From Hymenobacter siberiensis (GTDB lineage: Bacteria; Bacteroidota; Bacteroidia; Cytophagales; Hymenobacteraceae), in contig NZ_JAHLZZ010000001.1 in the NCBI RefSeq assembly GCF_018967845.1, positions 2,418,001 to 2,482,000 on the forward strand: a stretch of DNA of 64,000 nt, written 5' to 3'. Made by a program: the position numbers and the translations under genes. The notes under the pieces are model-generated. The model did no database searches and was not told the origin of the DNA. It worked only from the letters and a program-made list of their open reading frames with translations. Each line of letters opens with the position of its first letter. Position 1 is the stretch's first letter. This document shows, piece by piece, positions 8,071-16,444 of this stretch.

Positions 8071-8091
8071 CTAGTCAGCGGTATTGAGGGG

Positions 8092-8099
8092 CAAAGGTA
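8092..8099 (-). promoter_or_regulatory. Putative -7 promoter box of the ABC-F gene
   Basis: The minus strand reads TACCTTTG, a perfect TAnnTTTG Bacteroidota -7 element, 21 nt before the ABC-F ATG. I see no good TTTG -33 element at the expected distance. Confidence 0.5.
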
Positions 8100-8234
8100 C
8101 GGCGCACGGTTGGGCTTGGCGTCAGGCCCCGGCCGGTGGCCGCCTTTCAAAACCAAAATACCCAGCCGTTGGTATTACCCATGTTCCTACACGGGTGCGG
8201 CCTGTTTCGTGCCTTTTATACATCCCCCATTCTC

Positions 8235-9269
8235 ATGACTATGTTTTCCCTTCAAGTTCCGGCGGCCTCGTCCCGTCGCCTGGTGCCGGCTGCCGTGCTC
8301 GGCCTACTGCTGCTTGGTAGCTGTTCCAAAGACAAAGAGCCCGACGTAGTAACGCCCGCGGCCCCCGCCGTTGTCACCTTCACCCAGGCCGGTCTTTACC
8401 CCGAGGGCGTGCAGTACGACGCCGCTAACACCCGCTTCCTGGTCACGTCTCTCACCACCGGCCGCGTGGGCCAGGTGAAGGACGACGGCACCTACAGCAC
8501 CGCTTTCCCCGACGACCCCAAGCTGGTGTCGGCCATTGGCCTGTACCTCGACGAGCCCCGCAACCGCGTACTGGCGGCCATTTCGGACCCCGGTGCCAAT
8601 GCGGCCCGCAGCACCGCTACCACCCAGGGCAAGCTGGCCCGCCTGGCCATCTTCAACCGCAGCGCCCCCACGGCCGCCCCCACGATAGTAGAACTCGGTA
8701 CTCTGCGCCCGGCCCTGGCGCACTTTGCCAACGACATCGCCGTCGATGCCCAGGGCAACGCCTACGTCACCGACAGCTTCTCCAACCTGATTTACAAAGT
8801 GGACCCGCAGAATAATGCCACCGTGTTTCTGGAAGACGCGGCCCGCTTGGGCACCCCGGCCGCCGGTGCGTTCGGCTTCAACGGCATCGTGGTGCACCCC
8901 GACGGGTACCTGCTGGTGGCCAAGTCCGACAACGGCGTGATTTATAAAGTGCCGCTCACCAACCCAGCCGGTTACGTGCCGGTGGCCACCACCCAAAACC
9001 TGATGGCCGCCGATGGCCTGCTGCTGCAAGATAATAACACCCTGCAGGTGGTGAGTAATGCCCAGGCCAAGGTGTTTCGCCTGGCCACCACCAACAACTT
9101 TGGGGCGGCCACGCTCTCGGGCACCTTCGCCACCAAGGCCGAATTCCCGACCACGCTCACCCAGCGCGCCGGCAACAGCTACGTGCTCTATGCCAACCTC
9201 GACGCGCTGTTTTCGGGCCGCATGCCGGCCGTCAGCCAGTACAGCATCAACCGTGTGACGTTCCAGTAG
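8235..9269 (+). CDS. SMP-30/gluconolactonase-like beta-propeller lipoprotein
   Basis: From the chosen ATG the protein has 344 residues: a signal sequence with a twin-Arg-free basic start, a leucine core and the lipobox LLLLGSCS, then a six-bladed-propeller type domain. Repeats such as NDIAVDAQGNAYVTDSFSNL and NGIVVHPDGYLLVAKSDNG are those of the SMP-30/gluconolactonase/NHL group. It is probably anchored in a membrane facing outside the cytoplasm. The frame is open further upstream (8136), but only the start at 8235, or 8241, yields a compact signal peptide. Substrate unknown; some such proteins are only binding scaffolds. Confidence 0.8.
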   Translation: MTMFSLQVPAASSRRLVPAAVLGLLLLGSCSKDKEPDVVTPAAPAVVTFTQAGLYPEGVQYDAANTRFLVTSLTTGRVGQVKDDGTYSTAFPDDPKLVSAIGLYLDEPRNRVLAAISDPGANAARSTATTQGKLARLAIFNRSAPTAAPTIVELGTLRPALAHFANDIAVDAQGNAYVTDSFSNLIYKVDPQNNATVFLEDAARLGTPAAGAFGFNGIVVHPDGYLLVAKSDNGVIYKVPLTNPAGYVPVATTQNLMAADGLLLQDNNTLQVVSNAQAKVFRLATTNNFGAATLSGTFATKAEFPTTLTQRAGNSYVLYANLDALFSGRMPAVSQYSINRVTFQ

Positions 9270-9290
9270 CCTCTCTACTGGTTTCGAGCC

Positions 9291-9328
9291 AAAAAGGGCT
9301 GCTTTCCAATTGGAAAGCAGCCCTTTTT
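9291..9328. terminator. Bidirectional terminator
   Basis: AAAAAGGGCTGCTTTCC and its complement form a 17-bp perfect stem with an AATT loop and flanking A/T runs, 21 nt after the propeller gene stop and facing the convergent AsmA-like gene. Confidence 0.85.
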
Positions 9329-9454
9329 CACGTGAACTAAAGAATGCGGCTCAATGGCAGCGCCCGGGTAATTATCCGATGGAGCGGTGCCTAAAAGGGC
9401 TCATTTGGGCAGCGGCGCTTCGTCCTTGCTCTCGCTCAGCTTCTGGGCGATTTT

Positions 9455-12163
9455 TTAGGGCACGCCCACGTTGTTGAACAGGCCGCTTACCACGCCCTGC
9501 CGCCAGAGGGCGAACACCGAAAAGCGCGGCTCGCGGGTGCTTTTCATCTCGCCGGTTACCAGCTTGCCGCGCTTGCGCGGGTTCTGGTCCCGAATTACCA
9601 CGACGTTGACGGCTTTGGAGATAACGCGCTTGATAAGGGTTTTCTTTGCTTCTTCGTTCTTGTAGCCAAGCAGTTCCATCTGCAAGCCCGAATACTCGGC
9701 CCACATGGTGCCCGTGGTGCCCTGGCGGTCTGCCCGCATATCGAACCGAATACGCTGCGCCTTGCCGCTCTTGAATCCGACCAGCTTGGTGGGCACGGTC
9801 ATGGAGTTGAGCATGGCAAACGGGCCGGGGCCGAACGCGCCCCAGATGCGGTGCCGGCCCTTGGGGTCGAGCAAATACATGGATACCTGGGCATCGAGCC
9901 GGCACTGGTTCTGGAGGTAGGTGCTGGCCTTGCCGGTGAGGGGCCGGGCGGCGGTCTGGTGCCGGCGGTCGTTGCTCAGGTTATAGAACGTGCCGTTGAA
10001 GCGGTTGATGTTCATGGTGCCGGTGAGGGGCGTGAGCGGGTTGCGGTAGGTCGAGTACAGGTTGCCATTCACAAGGTCGAGCCGGGGCACGTCGATGATT
10101 ACGGGGAGGTTGAGCATCTCCTCGGGCGATATCTTAGAGCGGTTCGGGTTGATAGGCCCCCGGCCGTCGGAGGCGATGGTGACGACAGGGCTTTGCACGG
10201 TGACGCGCTTCAGGCGGAAATCGCCGTGCTCAACCAGGCCTTTGAAAGCGAGTCCGGCCAGGGTCAGGGCCTTCAATTTGATGGTAACGGCCGGGGCCTG
10301 GTAGCCCTTGTGCAGGTTCATGCCGATGGGCGAGAACTGGGGCTTCAAGAGCATGTCGCTGAATACCAGTTGCTGGGCATTGGTGTCGAGGTGCACATGC
10401 GCGCTGCTGGCCTGGTAAAAGGGCGGGTCGAAGGGTGCCGACAGCTGGCCGGTGTTCAGCAGCCATGCGCGGGCGTAGGCTATGCGGCCCGGGTCGGCAT
10501 TGGCCGCCGAGTCGATGCGGATGGCAGTGGCCGTCACGTTCAGGTCGCGTACCTGGGGGGCATGCCGCCAGCGGCCGAAAAGCAGCTCGCCGTGGTTCAC
10601 CCGCACCACGGCCAAATCGGAGCGGCGCAGGTATTTCGACAGCAATTTCCAGAAGGGCGGGGGCGGCTGCACGGGCGGTGTGAAGTGAAGGTTGGGCCGG
10701 TCCAGGACCAGGCTTTGGGCCTGAAAGTGCTTTTGTTGAAGGGCTTTCGCATCGAGCCCGGCTAGTGCCAGGCTGGGCAGCACCAGGTCGACGCGCAGGC
10801 CACCGGGCTTGCCCTGCCCCGGCGCGGGCGGCCGAATCCGCACCGAGCGCAGCGTAAACGTGCCCGCCGAAGTCGACAGCTGCAGGCTACCCAGCGCCAG
10901 CGCATGCGCCGCCACGGTGGCCTGGCTGCGGCCCAGCGCCGCTTCCCAGGCTTTGGCGAAGAAAATGCGTTGCGCGTTGGGCGCGTTCACCGAGTCGAAA
11001 TGAATGGCCGTACCCGCCACTTCCAAGCCGTGGATAATGGGGTTGGCCGCCGCGCCCTGCACCCGCACGTAGCCGCCGCGCACGTCCAGGTGGGCCAAAT
11101 CCAGACTTTTGAGATAATCCGTCGCCGACTTCGAATTTCCCGCCGAGCTGTTGGCCGGTAAAACGGCCGTTACCTGCGGTTGCTGAATCAGCAGCGAATC
11201 GGCCCGGAACCGGTGCTGGTGCTGCAAGGCCGCCGCCTGCAGCCCCGTGAGGCGCAGGCGCGGCAGCAGCAAATCGACGCGGGGCTGGTCGGTACGGGCG
11301 GCCTCCAGCGGCTGCACGCGCCCGGAATCGAGCTGAATCAGGTGGTCGGCGGTGGCAATGGTGAGCCCGGCCACGGCCAGCTGGTGGCCGGCTGCCTGTC
11401 CTTGCGCATGCTGAAGTAGGAGATTCCAGCCAATGGCGTAGCCCAGGCGCTGCGAATCGGCCGCGCCGGCCGCGCTGATGAGCAGGTTTTGGGCGCTCAA
11501 ATCGGCGCGTCGGAAGCGGGCCGTGGGCTGGGCCTGCGCCCCGCTGGGCTGGTAGTTGGCGCGGGTGTGCAGCAGGCCGAAGTAGCGGATATCCAGTCCT
11601 TTAAGCTTAAGCGGTAATTGCTCGTACAGCGGCTTTCCGGCGTTTTTGGTGGGTTTTCGGGCCAAAGCCAGTACCTCAATCCGGGCCGAGTCCAGCACCA
11701 CGCTATCAATGGGCACCACACCTTTGCGCAGCAGCGCCAGCAGGCCGATGCCCGTAACATTGAGCTGCGCTGCGTCGAGTTGCACGCGGGGCAGCGTATC
11801 GGCCACGGTAGCGGCTGGGCGCAGGCGCAGGCCACTTAGCCGGATGGCGCGCTGCCACAGGCTGGTGTGCAGTGCGCCCACTTGCAGGCGGTACTGGCCG
11901 TGGGTTTGGATGGTCACCTGCTGTTCCAGCTTGCGGCGCAGCCAGGGGTCGAGCAGCTGCTGCACCACCAGGGTGATTCCCAGCAGCACGATTGCCGCGC
12001 CCAGCAGCCACCAGACCCAACGGCGGGACCGGGGCGTGGGCGCTTCCGACACGGGGAGCGCGGAGAGCGGCGGAAGGGCCGTTGGTTTCTCTGATTCAAA
12101 CACGACTGGAGGCGGAAAGCGGGTAACGCAAATGGACCCGGTCAGGGTTGTGCTTTGACGCAT
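9455..12163 (-). CDS. Large AsmA-like single-pass membrane protein
   Basis: About 902 residues: a cytoplasmic Pro-rich N-terminus, one membrane helix (VWWLLGAAIVLLGITLVVQQLL), then a long periplasmic beta-rich region with repeated patterns such as LQVGALHTSLWQRAIRLSGL and LKVKLK-type strands, as in AsmA/TamB-like lipid-transfer proteins. I infer the relation from architecture and strand patterns, not from a recognised motif. The frame remains open to 12799 but that part is antisense to the DinB gene; MRQSTTLTG at 12163 or MNMTEV at 12247 are possible starts. The stop at 9455-9457 is TAA, and the same frame continues for 17 codons (KIAQKLSESKDEAPLPK) to a TGA at 9401, which looks like the original C-terminus. 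Confidence 0.65.
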   Translation of the reverse strand: MRQSTTLTGSICVTRFPPPVVFESEKPTALPPLSALPVSEAPTPRSRRWVWWLLGAAIVLLGITLVVQQLLDPWLRRKLEQQVTIQTHGQYRLQVGALHTSLWQRAIRLSGLRLRPAATVADTLPRVQLDAAQLNVTGIGLLALLRKGVVPIDSVVLDSARIEVLALARKPTKNAGKPLYEQLPLKLKGLDIRYFGLLHTRANYQPSGAQAQPTARFRRADLSAQNLLISAAGAADSQRLGYAIGWNLLLQHAQGQAAGHQLAVAGLTIATADHLIQLDSGRVQPLEAARTDQPRVDLLLPRLRLTGLQAAALQHQHRFRADSLLIQQPQVTAVLPANSSAGNSKSATDYLKSLDLAHLDVRGGYVRVQGAAANPIIHGLEVAGTAIHFDSVNAPNAQRIFFAKAWEAALGRSQATVAAHALALGSLQLSTSAGTFTLRSVRIRPPAPGQGKPGGLRVDLVLPSLALAGLDAKALQQKHFQAQSLVLDRPNLHFTPPVQPPPPFWKLLSKYLRRSDLAVVRVNHGELLFGRWRHAPQVRDLNVTATAIRIDSAANADPGRIAYARAWLLNTGQLSAPFDPPFYQASSAHVHLDTNAQQLVFSDMLLKPQFSPIGMNLHKGYQAPAVTIKLKALTLAGLAFKGLVEHGDFRLKRVTVQSPVVTIASDGRGPINPNRSKISPEEMLNLPVIIDVPRLDLVNGNLYSTYRNPLTPLTGTMNINRFNGTFYNLSNDRRHQTAARPLTGKASTYLQNQCRLDAQVSMYLLDPKGRHRIWGAFGPGPFAMLNSMTVPTKLVGFKSGKAQRIRFDMRADRQGTTGTMWAEYSGLQMELLGYKNEEAKKTLIKRVISKAVNVVVIRDQNPRKRGKLVTGEMKSTREPRFSVFALWRQGVVSGLFNNVGVP

Positions 12164-12259
12164 TAAGTCGATAAAAAGGCCCGGTTTGCCGACCGGCCTG
12201 CTGGTTGAAAATGCCAGCTGGACAGTTGCCACTTCGGTCATATTCATTACTTTTAGCCT

Positions 12260-12811
12260 ATGCCTACCCCATCTTCCGCCTATGCCCTGGGCGCGGCCCT
12301 GCTGGCTACCTTCTGCCACAATTTTCAGCAGTATAAAACCCTGGCCGACCGTGCCCTGGTCCAGCTCAGCGATGCTGAGTGGGGGCAGCAGCCCGCGCCG
12401 GGCAGCAACAGCGCGGTCGTTATCGTGCAGCACATGGCGGGCAACCTGCGCTCCCGCTTTACCGATTTTCTGACCACCGACGGCGAAAAGCCGACCCGCC
12501 AGCGCGACCAGGAGTTTGAGGAGCCCCGCGACGTGGCCGACATCCCAGCGCTGCGGCAGGAGTGGGAAGCCGCGTGGCGCATCCTGTTCAATTTGCTGAA
12601 CGAGCTCCAGCACGGTGTGCGCATCGTCACCATTCGGGGCGAGGCGCACACCGTGCTGGAGGTCGTGCAGCGGCAGGTGGCCCACTACGCCTCCCATGCC
12701 GGGCAGCTGGTGCAGCTGGCCAAAATCATTCGGGGCGAGGGTTTTCAGTCCCTGAGCATCCCGCGCGGGCAGAGCCGGCAGTTCAATCAAACCATGCAAA
12801 ACCGTAAATAA
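12260..12811 (+). CDS. DinB-like protein (DUF1572 type)
   Basis: The 183-residue protein shows the four-helix DinB-like layout of DUF1572: VVIVQHMAGNLRSRFTDFLTTDGEK near residue 55 with a metal-binding His, and VQRQVAHYASHAGQLVQLAKII near residue 140 with two further His residues. These metal-dependent proteins mostly lack a proven reaction; relatives transfer thiols such as bacillithiol. The box TACTTTTA (12248-12255) ends 4 nt before the ATG. It is divergent from the AsmA-like gene and followed by the 2H-phosphoesterase gene. Confidence 0.8.
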   Translation: MPTPSSAYALGAALLATFCHNFQQYKTLADRALVQLSDAEWGQQPAPGSNSAVVIVQHMAGNLRSRFTDFLTTDGEKPTRQRDQEFEEPRDVADIPALRQEWEAAWRILFNLLNELQHGVRIVTIRGEAHTVLEVVQRQVAHYASHAGQLVQLAKIIRGEGFQSLSIPRGQSRQFNQTMQNRK

Positions 12812-12921
12812 GCCTTCCCGTGCATCTACTTGGCCGTACTCCCGTAAGCAGTGAGCCGATATTTCAGCCCGATTTCCAATCCGGCTGCCCCGCCGAAAAC
12901 ACCGATTGGCCCCCGCCCCAT

Positions 12922-13482
12922 ATGCTCGCCATCACCACGCTGCTCAGCCCGCCCCACGCCGCCCGCATCAACCGCATCATCAAGCGGCTCGAAAAGAAAT
13001 TCGGCATCGACGACGTGCAGGCCACTCCCGACCCGCACCTGACCTACCAGCTGGCCGGCGTGCACAAGCTCTCGGCCCTGAAGAAAGTGCTGGCCGACGT
13101 GGCCGCCACCACCGAGCCCTTTCCGGCCTTCACGACCGGTCTGGGCGTGTTTCCGGGCGAGCGGCCGGTCATCTACATCCCGGTGCTGCGCTCCGACGCC
13201 CTCAATGCCCTGCACCACCGCATCATCGAGGCTACCGCGCCGCTGTGCCTGCGCACCGACAAGTTCAGCGGCCCCGACTGCTGGCTGCCGCACATCTCCC
13301 TGGCCCTGCACGACACCACTCCCGACCTGCTGGGTCCGGTGCTGAGCTTCCTCAACGAGGAAACCTACAACCTGAAAATCGAGATAAATAACATTGCCAT
13401 TCTGCGGCAGCAGGGCGAGTTTTTTCTGCAGGAAGAAGCGTTTGAGCTGGGCGCAAAAGTTGCGGTGGCAGCAGCGAAGTAG
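12922..13482 (+). CDS. 2'-5' RNA ligase-like (2H phosphoesterase) protein
   Basis: From MLAITTLLS the protein has 186 residues with the two catalytic H-x-T/S motifs of the 2H superfamily: PHLTYQLA near residue 41 and PHISLALH near residue 131. Members cleave or ligate 2',3'-cyclic phosphates of RNA or small nucleotides in the cytoplasm. The frame is open 34 codons further upstream, but that segment is Pro-rich and unlike the family, so the internal ATG is preferred. It follows the DinB gene by about 110 nt and may be cotranscribed. Confidence 0.75.
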   Translation: MLAITTLLSPPHAARINRIIKRLEKKFGIDDVQATPDPHLTYQLAGVHKLSALKKVLADVAATTEPFPAFTTGLGVFPGERPVIYIPVLRSDALNALHHRIIEATAPLCLRTDKFSGPDCWLPHISLALHDTTPDLLGPVLSFLNEETYNLKIEINNIAILRQQGEFFLQEEAFELGAKVAVAAAK

Positions 13483-13510
13483 TATTCATAAATGCCATAT
13501 TATCAGCTCA

Positions 13511-13606
13511 TCATGCAGAGTGCAGCGAAGCATCTTTACCGCAGAAAGTAATCCAGTCGAAGGGATTAGTGACTGCGGGCAAGATGCTTCGCTGCGCTCT
13601 GCATGA
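13511..13606. repeat. Dispersed palindrome, copy 1
   Basis: Left arm TCATGCAGAGTGCAGCGAAG and onward to CATCTT pairs with 13581-13606 (26-bp arms, one mismatch), loop 44 nt containing AAGTAATCC. It lies between convergent genes and could end transcription on both sides. It is the first of ten related copies in the window, all with core GAAGCATCT. Confidence 0.85.
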
Positions 13607-13631
13607 CGTTCTTCTTGATTCACTAAATCCC

Positions 13632-14264
13632 CTATACAGAAGGCGGAATCTGCGTGTCGTTATCCAGGCTCTGCCACAGGTACTTGCAGGCCAGGGAGCG
13701 GTAGGGCCGCCATGGCTCGGCAATGACAAGCATGCGCTTTTGGAGGGCGCGGCCGGTTTCCTCCAGGCCGTAGTGTCGGCGCATGGCGTTCTGCACGCCC
13801 AGGTCGCCCTCGGCAAACACGTCGGGCTGGTCGAGGGCGAACATTTGCAGCATTTGCGCCGTCCAGCGGCCCACGCCTTTGATGGCGGTAAGGTGCTGGG
13901 TGAAGGCATCTTCCGACAGGCTGGTGAGGTGCTCGTAGTCGAGCAGGCCGCGCTCATTGTACTCAGCAATGGCTTTGAGGTAGCCGGCTTTTTGGCGCGA
14001 GAGGCCGGCGGCGCGCAGCTCGTCTTCGCTCAGGGCCAGCACTTCGCGCGGCTCGGGGTAGCCCTCGGGCGGAAACAGGGCCTGGAAGCGCTTCCAGATG
14101 GCGGCGGTGGCTTTGGTCGAAATCTGCTGGCTCACGATGGCGCGCAGCAGGGCCAGGTACAGGTCTTCGTGGGGGCGCGGGTGAATGGCGCGGCCCGTGG
14201 CAATGACGGCCCCCAAAATCGGGTCGGCGGCCGAAAGGTGTTCGATGGCGGCTTGGTTGAGCAT
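13632..14264 (-). CDS. DNA-3-methyladenine glycosylase II (HhH-GPD family)
   Basis: This 210-residue base-excision repair enzyme removes alkylated bases from DNA. It carries the helix-hairpin-helix LTAIKGVGRWTAQML near residue 133 and the following catalytic Asp in FAEGDLGVQNAM. The N-terminal AlkA domain of the E. coli enzyme is absent, as in many short family members. The gene ends near a dispersed palindrome and lies 21 nt after the phosphoesterase gene on the same strand, suggesting one transcript. Confidence 0.88.
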   Translation of the reverse strand: MLNQAAIEHLSAADPILGAVIATGRAIHPRPHEDLYLALLRAIVSQQISTKATAAIWKRFQALFPPEGYPEPREVLALSEDELRAAGLSRQKAGYLKAIAEYNERGLLDYEHLTSLSEDAFTQHLTAIKGVGRWTAQMLQMFALDQPDVFAEGDLGVQNAMRRHYGLEETGRALQKRMLVIAEPWRPYRSLACKYLWQSLDNDTQIPPSV

Positions 14265-14285
14265 CTGGTAGGGCGTGAGGTGGGC

Positions 14286-14948
14286 TTAGTCCGGCAGGTC
14301 GGCGGGGTCAACGGGAATCATCACAATAGCAAGCACTTCGCCAGTGGGGGAGAGGCGCAGGCCCGTGAGGTTGCGCCCGAATACCGCCCCGGTATCGATG
14401 TACATCGTGTGGGATTCGGGGTCATGCAGGGGCTCACCGTCATCCATGGGGGTGTGGCCCACCACTTGCAGCTGCGGCAGCCGCCGAAGCGGCCCGCGCC
14501 GCCACAGAATGCCATCGGGGTTGTCGCGGTCCATGGCCACGGCCAGCGGGAAATCGGCTAGGCCGGCGTGGCTCACCAGCACATGGTCGTTTTGCCACAG
14601 CAGCTGGCGCTGTTCGAGCCAGGGCAGGTGCCGGGCCAGTAGCTTGGGCTTTAGCTTGTATTGGTCGGCGGTGCTGCGGCCGCCCCAGTTCAGCCAGGCG
14701 GGGTAGGGGCCCTGGGGGCCAAAGTGGTGCAGCAGGCAAAGCTCGTGGTTGCCCATCAGGAAAGTGGTCGACTCGGGGTACTGCTCACTCAGCTGGCGGG
14801 CCAGCTCCACGGTTTCGGGGGTGCGGGTGCCCCGGTCCACCAAATCGCCCACCTGAATGAGGTGCTCGGTGGCCGGGTTCCAGTGTTTCAGCAGGTTGCT
14901 GAAGGTGCGGAAGCAGCCGTGCACGTCGCCGATGATGAATAGATTCAT
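14286..14948 (-). CDS. Metallophosphoesterase, Ser/Thr phosphatase type
   Basis: The 220-residue protein contains the full metal-binding set of PPP-type phosphatases: GDVHG at residue 8, GDLVDRG near residue 34, GNHE near residue 67, and VLVSHAG and VVGHTPM further on. Such bacterial PrpA/ApaH-like enzymes act on phosphoproteins or dinucleoside polyphosphates; the substrate here cannot be read from the sequence. It is followed closely by the glycosylase gene. Confidence 0.88.
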   Translation of the reverse strand: MNLFIIGDVHGCFRTFSNLLKHWNPATEHLIQVGDLVDRGTRTPETVELARQLSEQYPESTTFLMGNHELCLLHHFGPQGPYPAWLNWGGRSTADQYKLKPKLLARHLPWLEQRQLLWQNDHVLVSHAGLADFPLAVAMDRDNPDGILWRRGPLRRLPQLQVVGHTPMDDGEPLHDPESHTMYIDTGAVFGRNLTGLRLSPTGEVLAIVMIPVDPADLPD

Positions 14949-15002
14949 GGCTCAGAAAACAGTGAGAAGGCAGCGGAAAGGTCCCTTGAAATGAAACGTG
15001 CG

Positions 15003-16283
15003 TCAGGCATGCTTTTCTACTTCTTCCGGCTGTGGCTGCGCCACGCCCAGCCAGCGCACCAGCGGCCCGATGGTAAGGCCCTGGCCGATAATCGAAAACA
15101 CCACCACCACGTAGGTGATGCCCACCAGCAGCTCGCGCGGCATGCTGGCGGGCAGGCTCAGGGCCAGCGCCACGGCCAGCCCGCCCCGCAGCCCGCCCCA
15201 GGTGAGCACAATGGTGCCGTGGTCGGAAACCTTAAACGTGGACCGGATGCGCAGCAGTCCCAGCGGCAGGGCCACCGCCACCATGCGGGCCACCAGCACA
15301 ACGCCAATGGCCGCTACCCCCGCCAGCACCGTGCGCCCGGGAATGTGCAGCACCAGCACCTCCAGCCCCATCAGCACAAACAGCAGCGCGTTCAGCACTT
15401 CATCAATGAGCTCCCAGAACTTGTCCACGTAGTTTTGCGACTCATTCGAGAGCACCCCGCCGGTGCGGCTGAAATGGCCCACCAGCAAGCCGGCCATTAC
15501 CATGGCCAGCGGCCCCGAAGTATGCAGCCGCGTGGCCAGGGCCGTGCCGCCGGCCACCAGCGCCAGCGTGATGAGCACTTCCACCTGGTAGTTGTCGATG
15601 GTGCGCAGTAGCCAGCCCGTGCCCAGCCCCAGCATGGTGCCCAGCACCAGCCCGCCCACCGTTTCGCGCAGAAAGATGCCGAGGGCGTGGCTCAGCGTGA
15701 CATCGCCGGGGCCCAGCAAGGCCACTTCCAGCGTTACCACAAACAGCACCACGCCCACGCCGTCGTTGAACAGCGACTCCCCCACAATCTTGGTTTCCAG
15801 GGCTTTCGGGATATTGGCTTTGGTCAGAATGCTAAGCACGGCCACCGGGTCGGTGGGCGAAATAAGGGCCCCGAACAGCAGGCAATAGATAAACGGCGTG
15901 GGAAGCCCAAACCACGGCAGCATCAGGTACATGGCCCCGGCCACGATGCCCGTACTCAGCGGCGTGCCCACCAGTGCCAGTATGCCCACCGGCCAGCGCA
16001 GCCGCCCCAGGCTGCGGGTATCAACGTGAATGGCCCCCGCAAACAGCAGGAACCCCAGCATTACCTGCATTACGATGGTGCTGAAATCCAGCTTGTTCAC
16101 CAGGTTCGCGAATTTCAGCACGGGTTTTACGTCGAACCGTGCCAGCCCCACCAGCGCCAGCGATGCCACCAGCCCAAGCACCATCAGGCCGATGGCGGTC
16201 GGCATTTTCAAAAAACGCAGGTTGACGTAGGCAAAGGCGGCAGCTAAAACGAGCAGAAGCGCAAGGGCGGTGTATAGGTCCAA
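15003..16283 (-). CDS. Na+/H+ antiporter, CPA1 (NhaP-like) family
   Basis: A 426-residue inner-membrane protein with about 12 hydrophobic segments. The CPA1 motifs LISPTDPVAVLSIL near residue 146 and VGESLFNDGVGVVLF near residue 168, with the ion-binding Asp, are intact. It exchanges sodium (or potassium) for protons and helps hold cytoplasmic pH. The start is a TTG (MDLYTALALLL) because no ATG precedes the first membrane helix. The C-terminal cytoplasmic regulatory domain of longer relatives is missing. Confidence 0.9.
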   Translation of the reverse strand: MDLYTALALLLVLAAAFAYVNLRFLKMPTAIGLMVLGLVASLALVGLARFDVKPVLKFANLVNKLDFSTIVMQVMLGFLLFAGAIHVDTRSLGRLRWPVGILALVGTPLSTGIVAGAMYLMLPWFGLPTPFIYCLLFGALISPTDPVAVLSILTKANIPKALETKIVGESLFNDGVGVVLFVVTLEVALLGPGDVTLSHALGIFLRETVGGLVLGTMLGLGTGWLLRTIDNYQVEVLITLALVAGGTALATRLHTSGPLAMVMAGLLVGHFSRTGGVLSNESQNYVDKFWELIDEVLNALLFVLMGLEVLVLHIPGRTVLAGVAAIGVVLVARMVAVALPLGLLRIRSTFKVSDHGTIVLTWGGLRGGLAVALALSLPASMPRELLVGITYVVVVFSIIGQGLTIGPLVRWLGVAQPQPEEVEKHA

Positions 16284-16320
16284 GGTAATGGGGTGAGGGT
16301 AGGCAACAAAGAAAAAGGAC

Positions 16321-16425
16321 CGTCATGCTGAGCTTGTCGAAGCATCGCTACCGCGCAATGCAATCCAATCCAATCGCAAGGATTTACTGTTGCGGTAGCG
16401 ATGCTTCGACAGGCTCAGCATGACG
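16321..16425. repeat. Dispersed palindrome, copy 2
   Basis: 34-bp arms (16321-16354 and 16392-16425) with one mismatch; core GTCGAAGCATCGCTACCGC; loop 37 nt with CAATCCAATCCAATCG. It lies between the threonine aldolase stop and the antiporter start. Confidence 0.88.
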
Positions 16426-16444
16426 GTCGCACAAAACCAAGGTT

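Noticed and set aside
9851..10765. 304-codon plus-strand frame
   Set aside because: Antisense shadow of the AsmA-like gene with low-complexity Gly/Val/His composition.
12164..12799. Extended N-terminus of the AsmA-like frame
   Set aside because: It lies antisense to the DinB-like gene and its translation has no membrane-protein character before the helix after 12163.
13569..14561. 330-codon plus-strand frame
   Set aside because: Antisense to the glycosylase and phosphoesterase genes, both with intact catalytic motifs.
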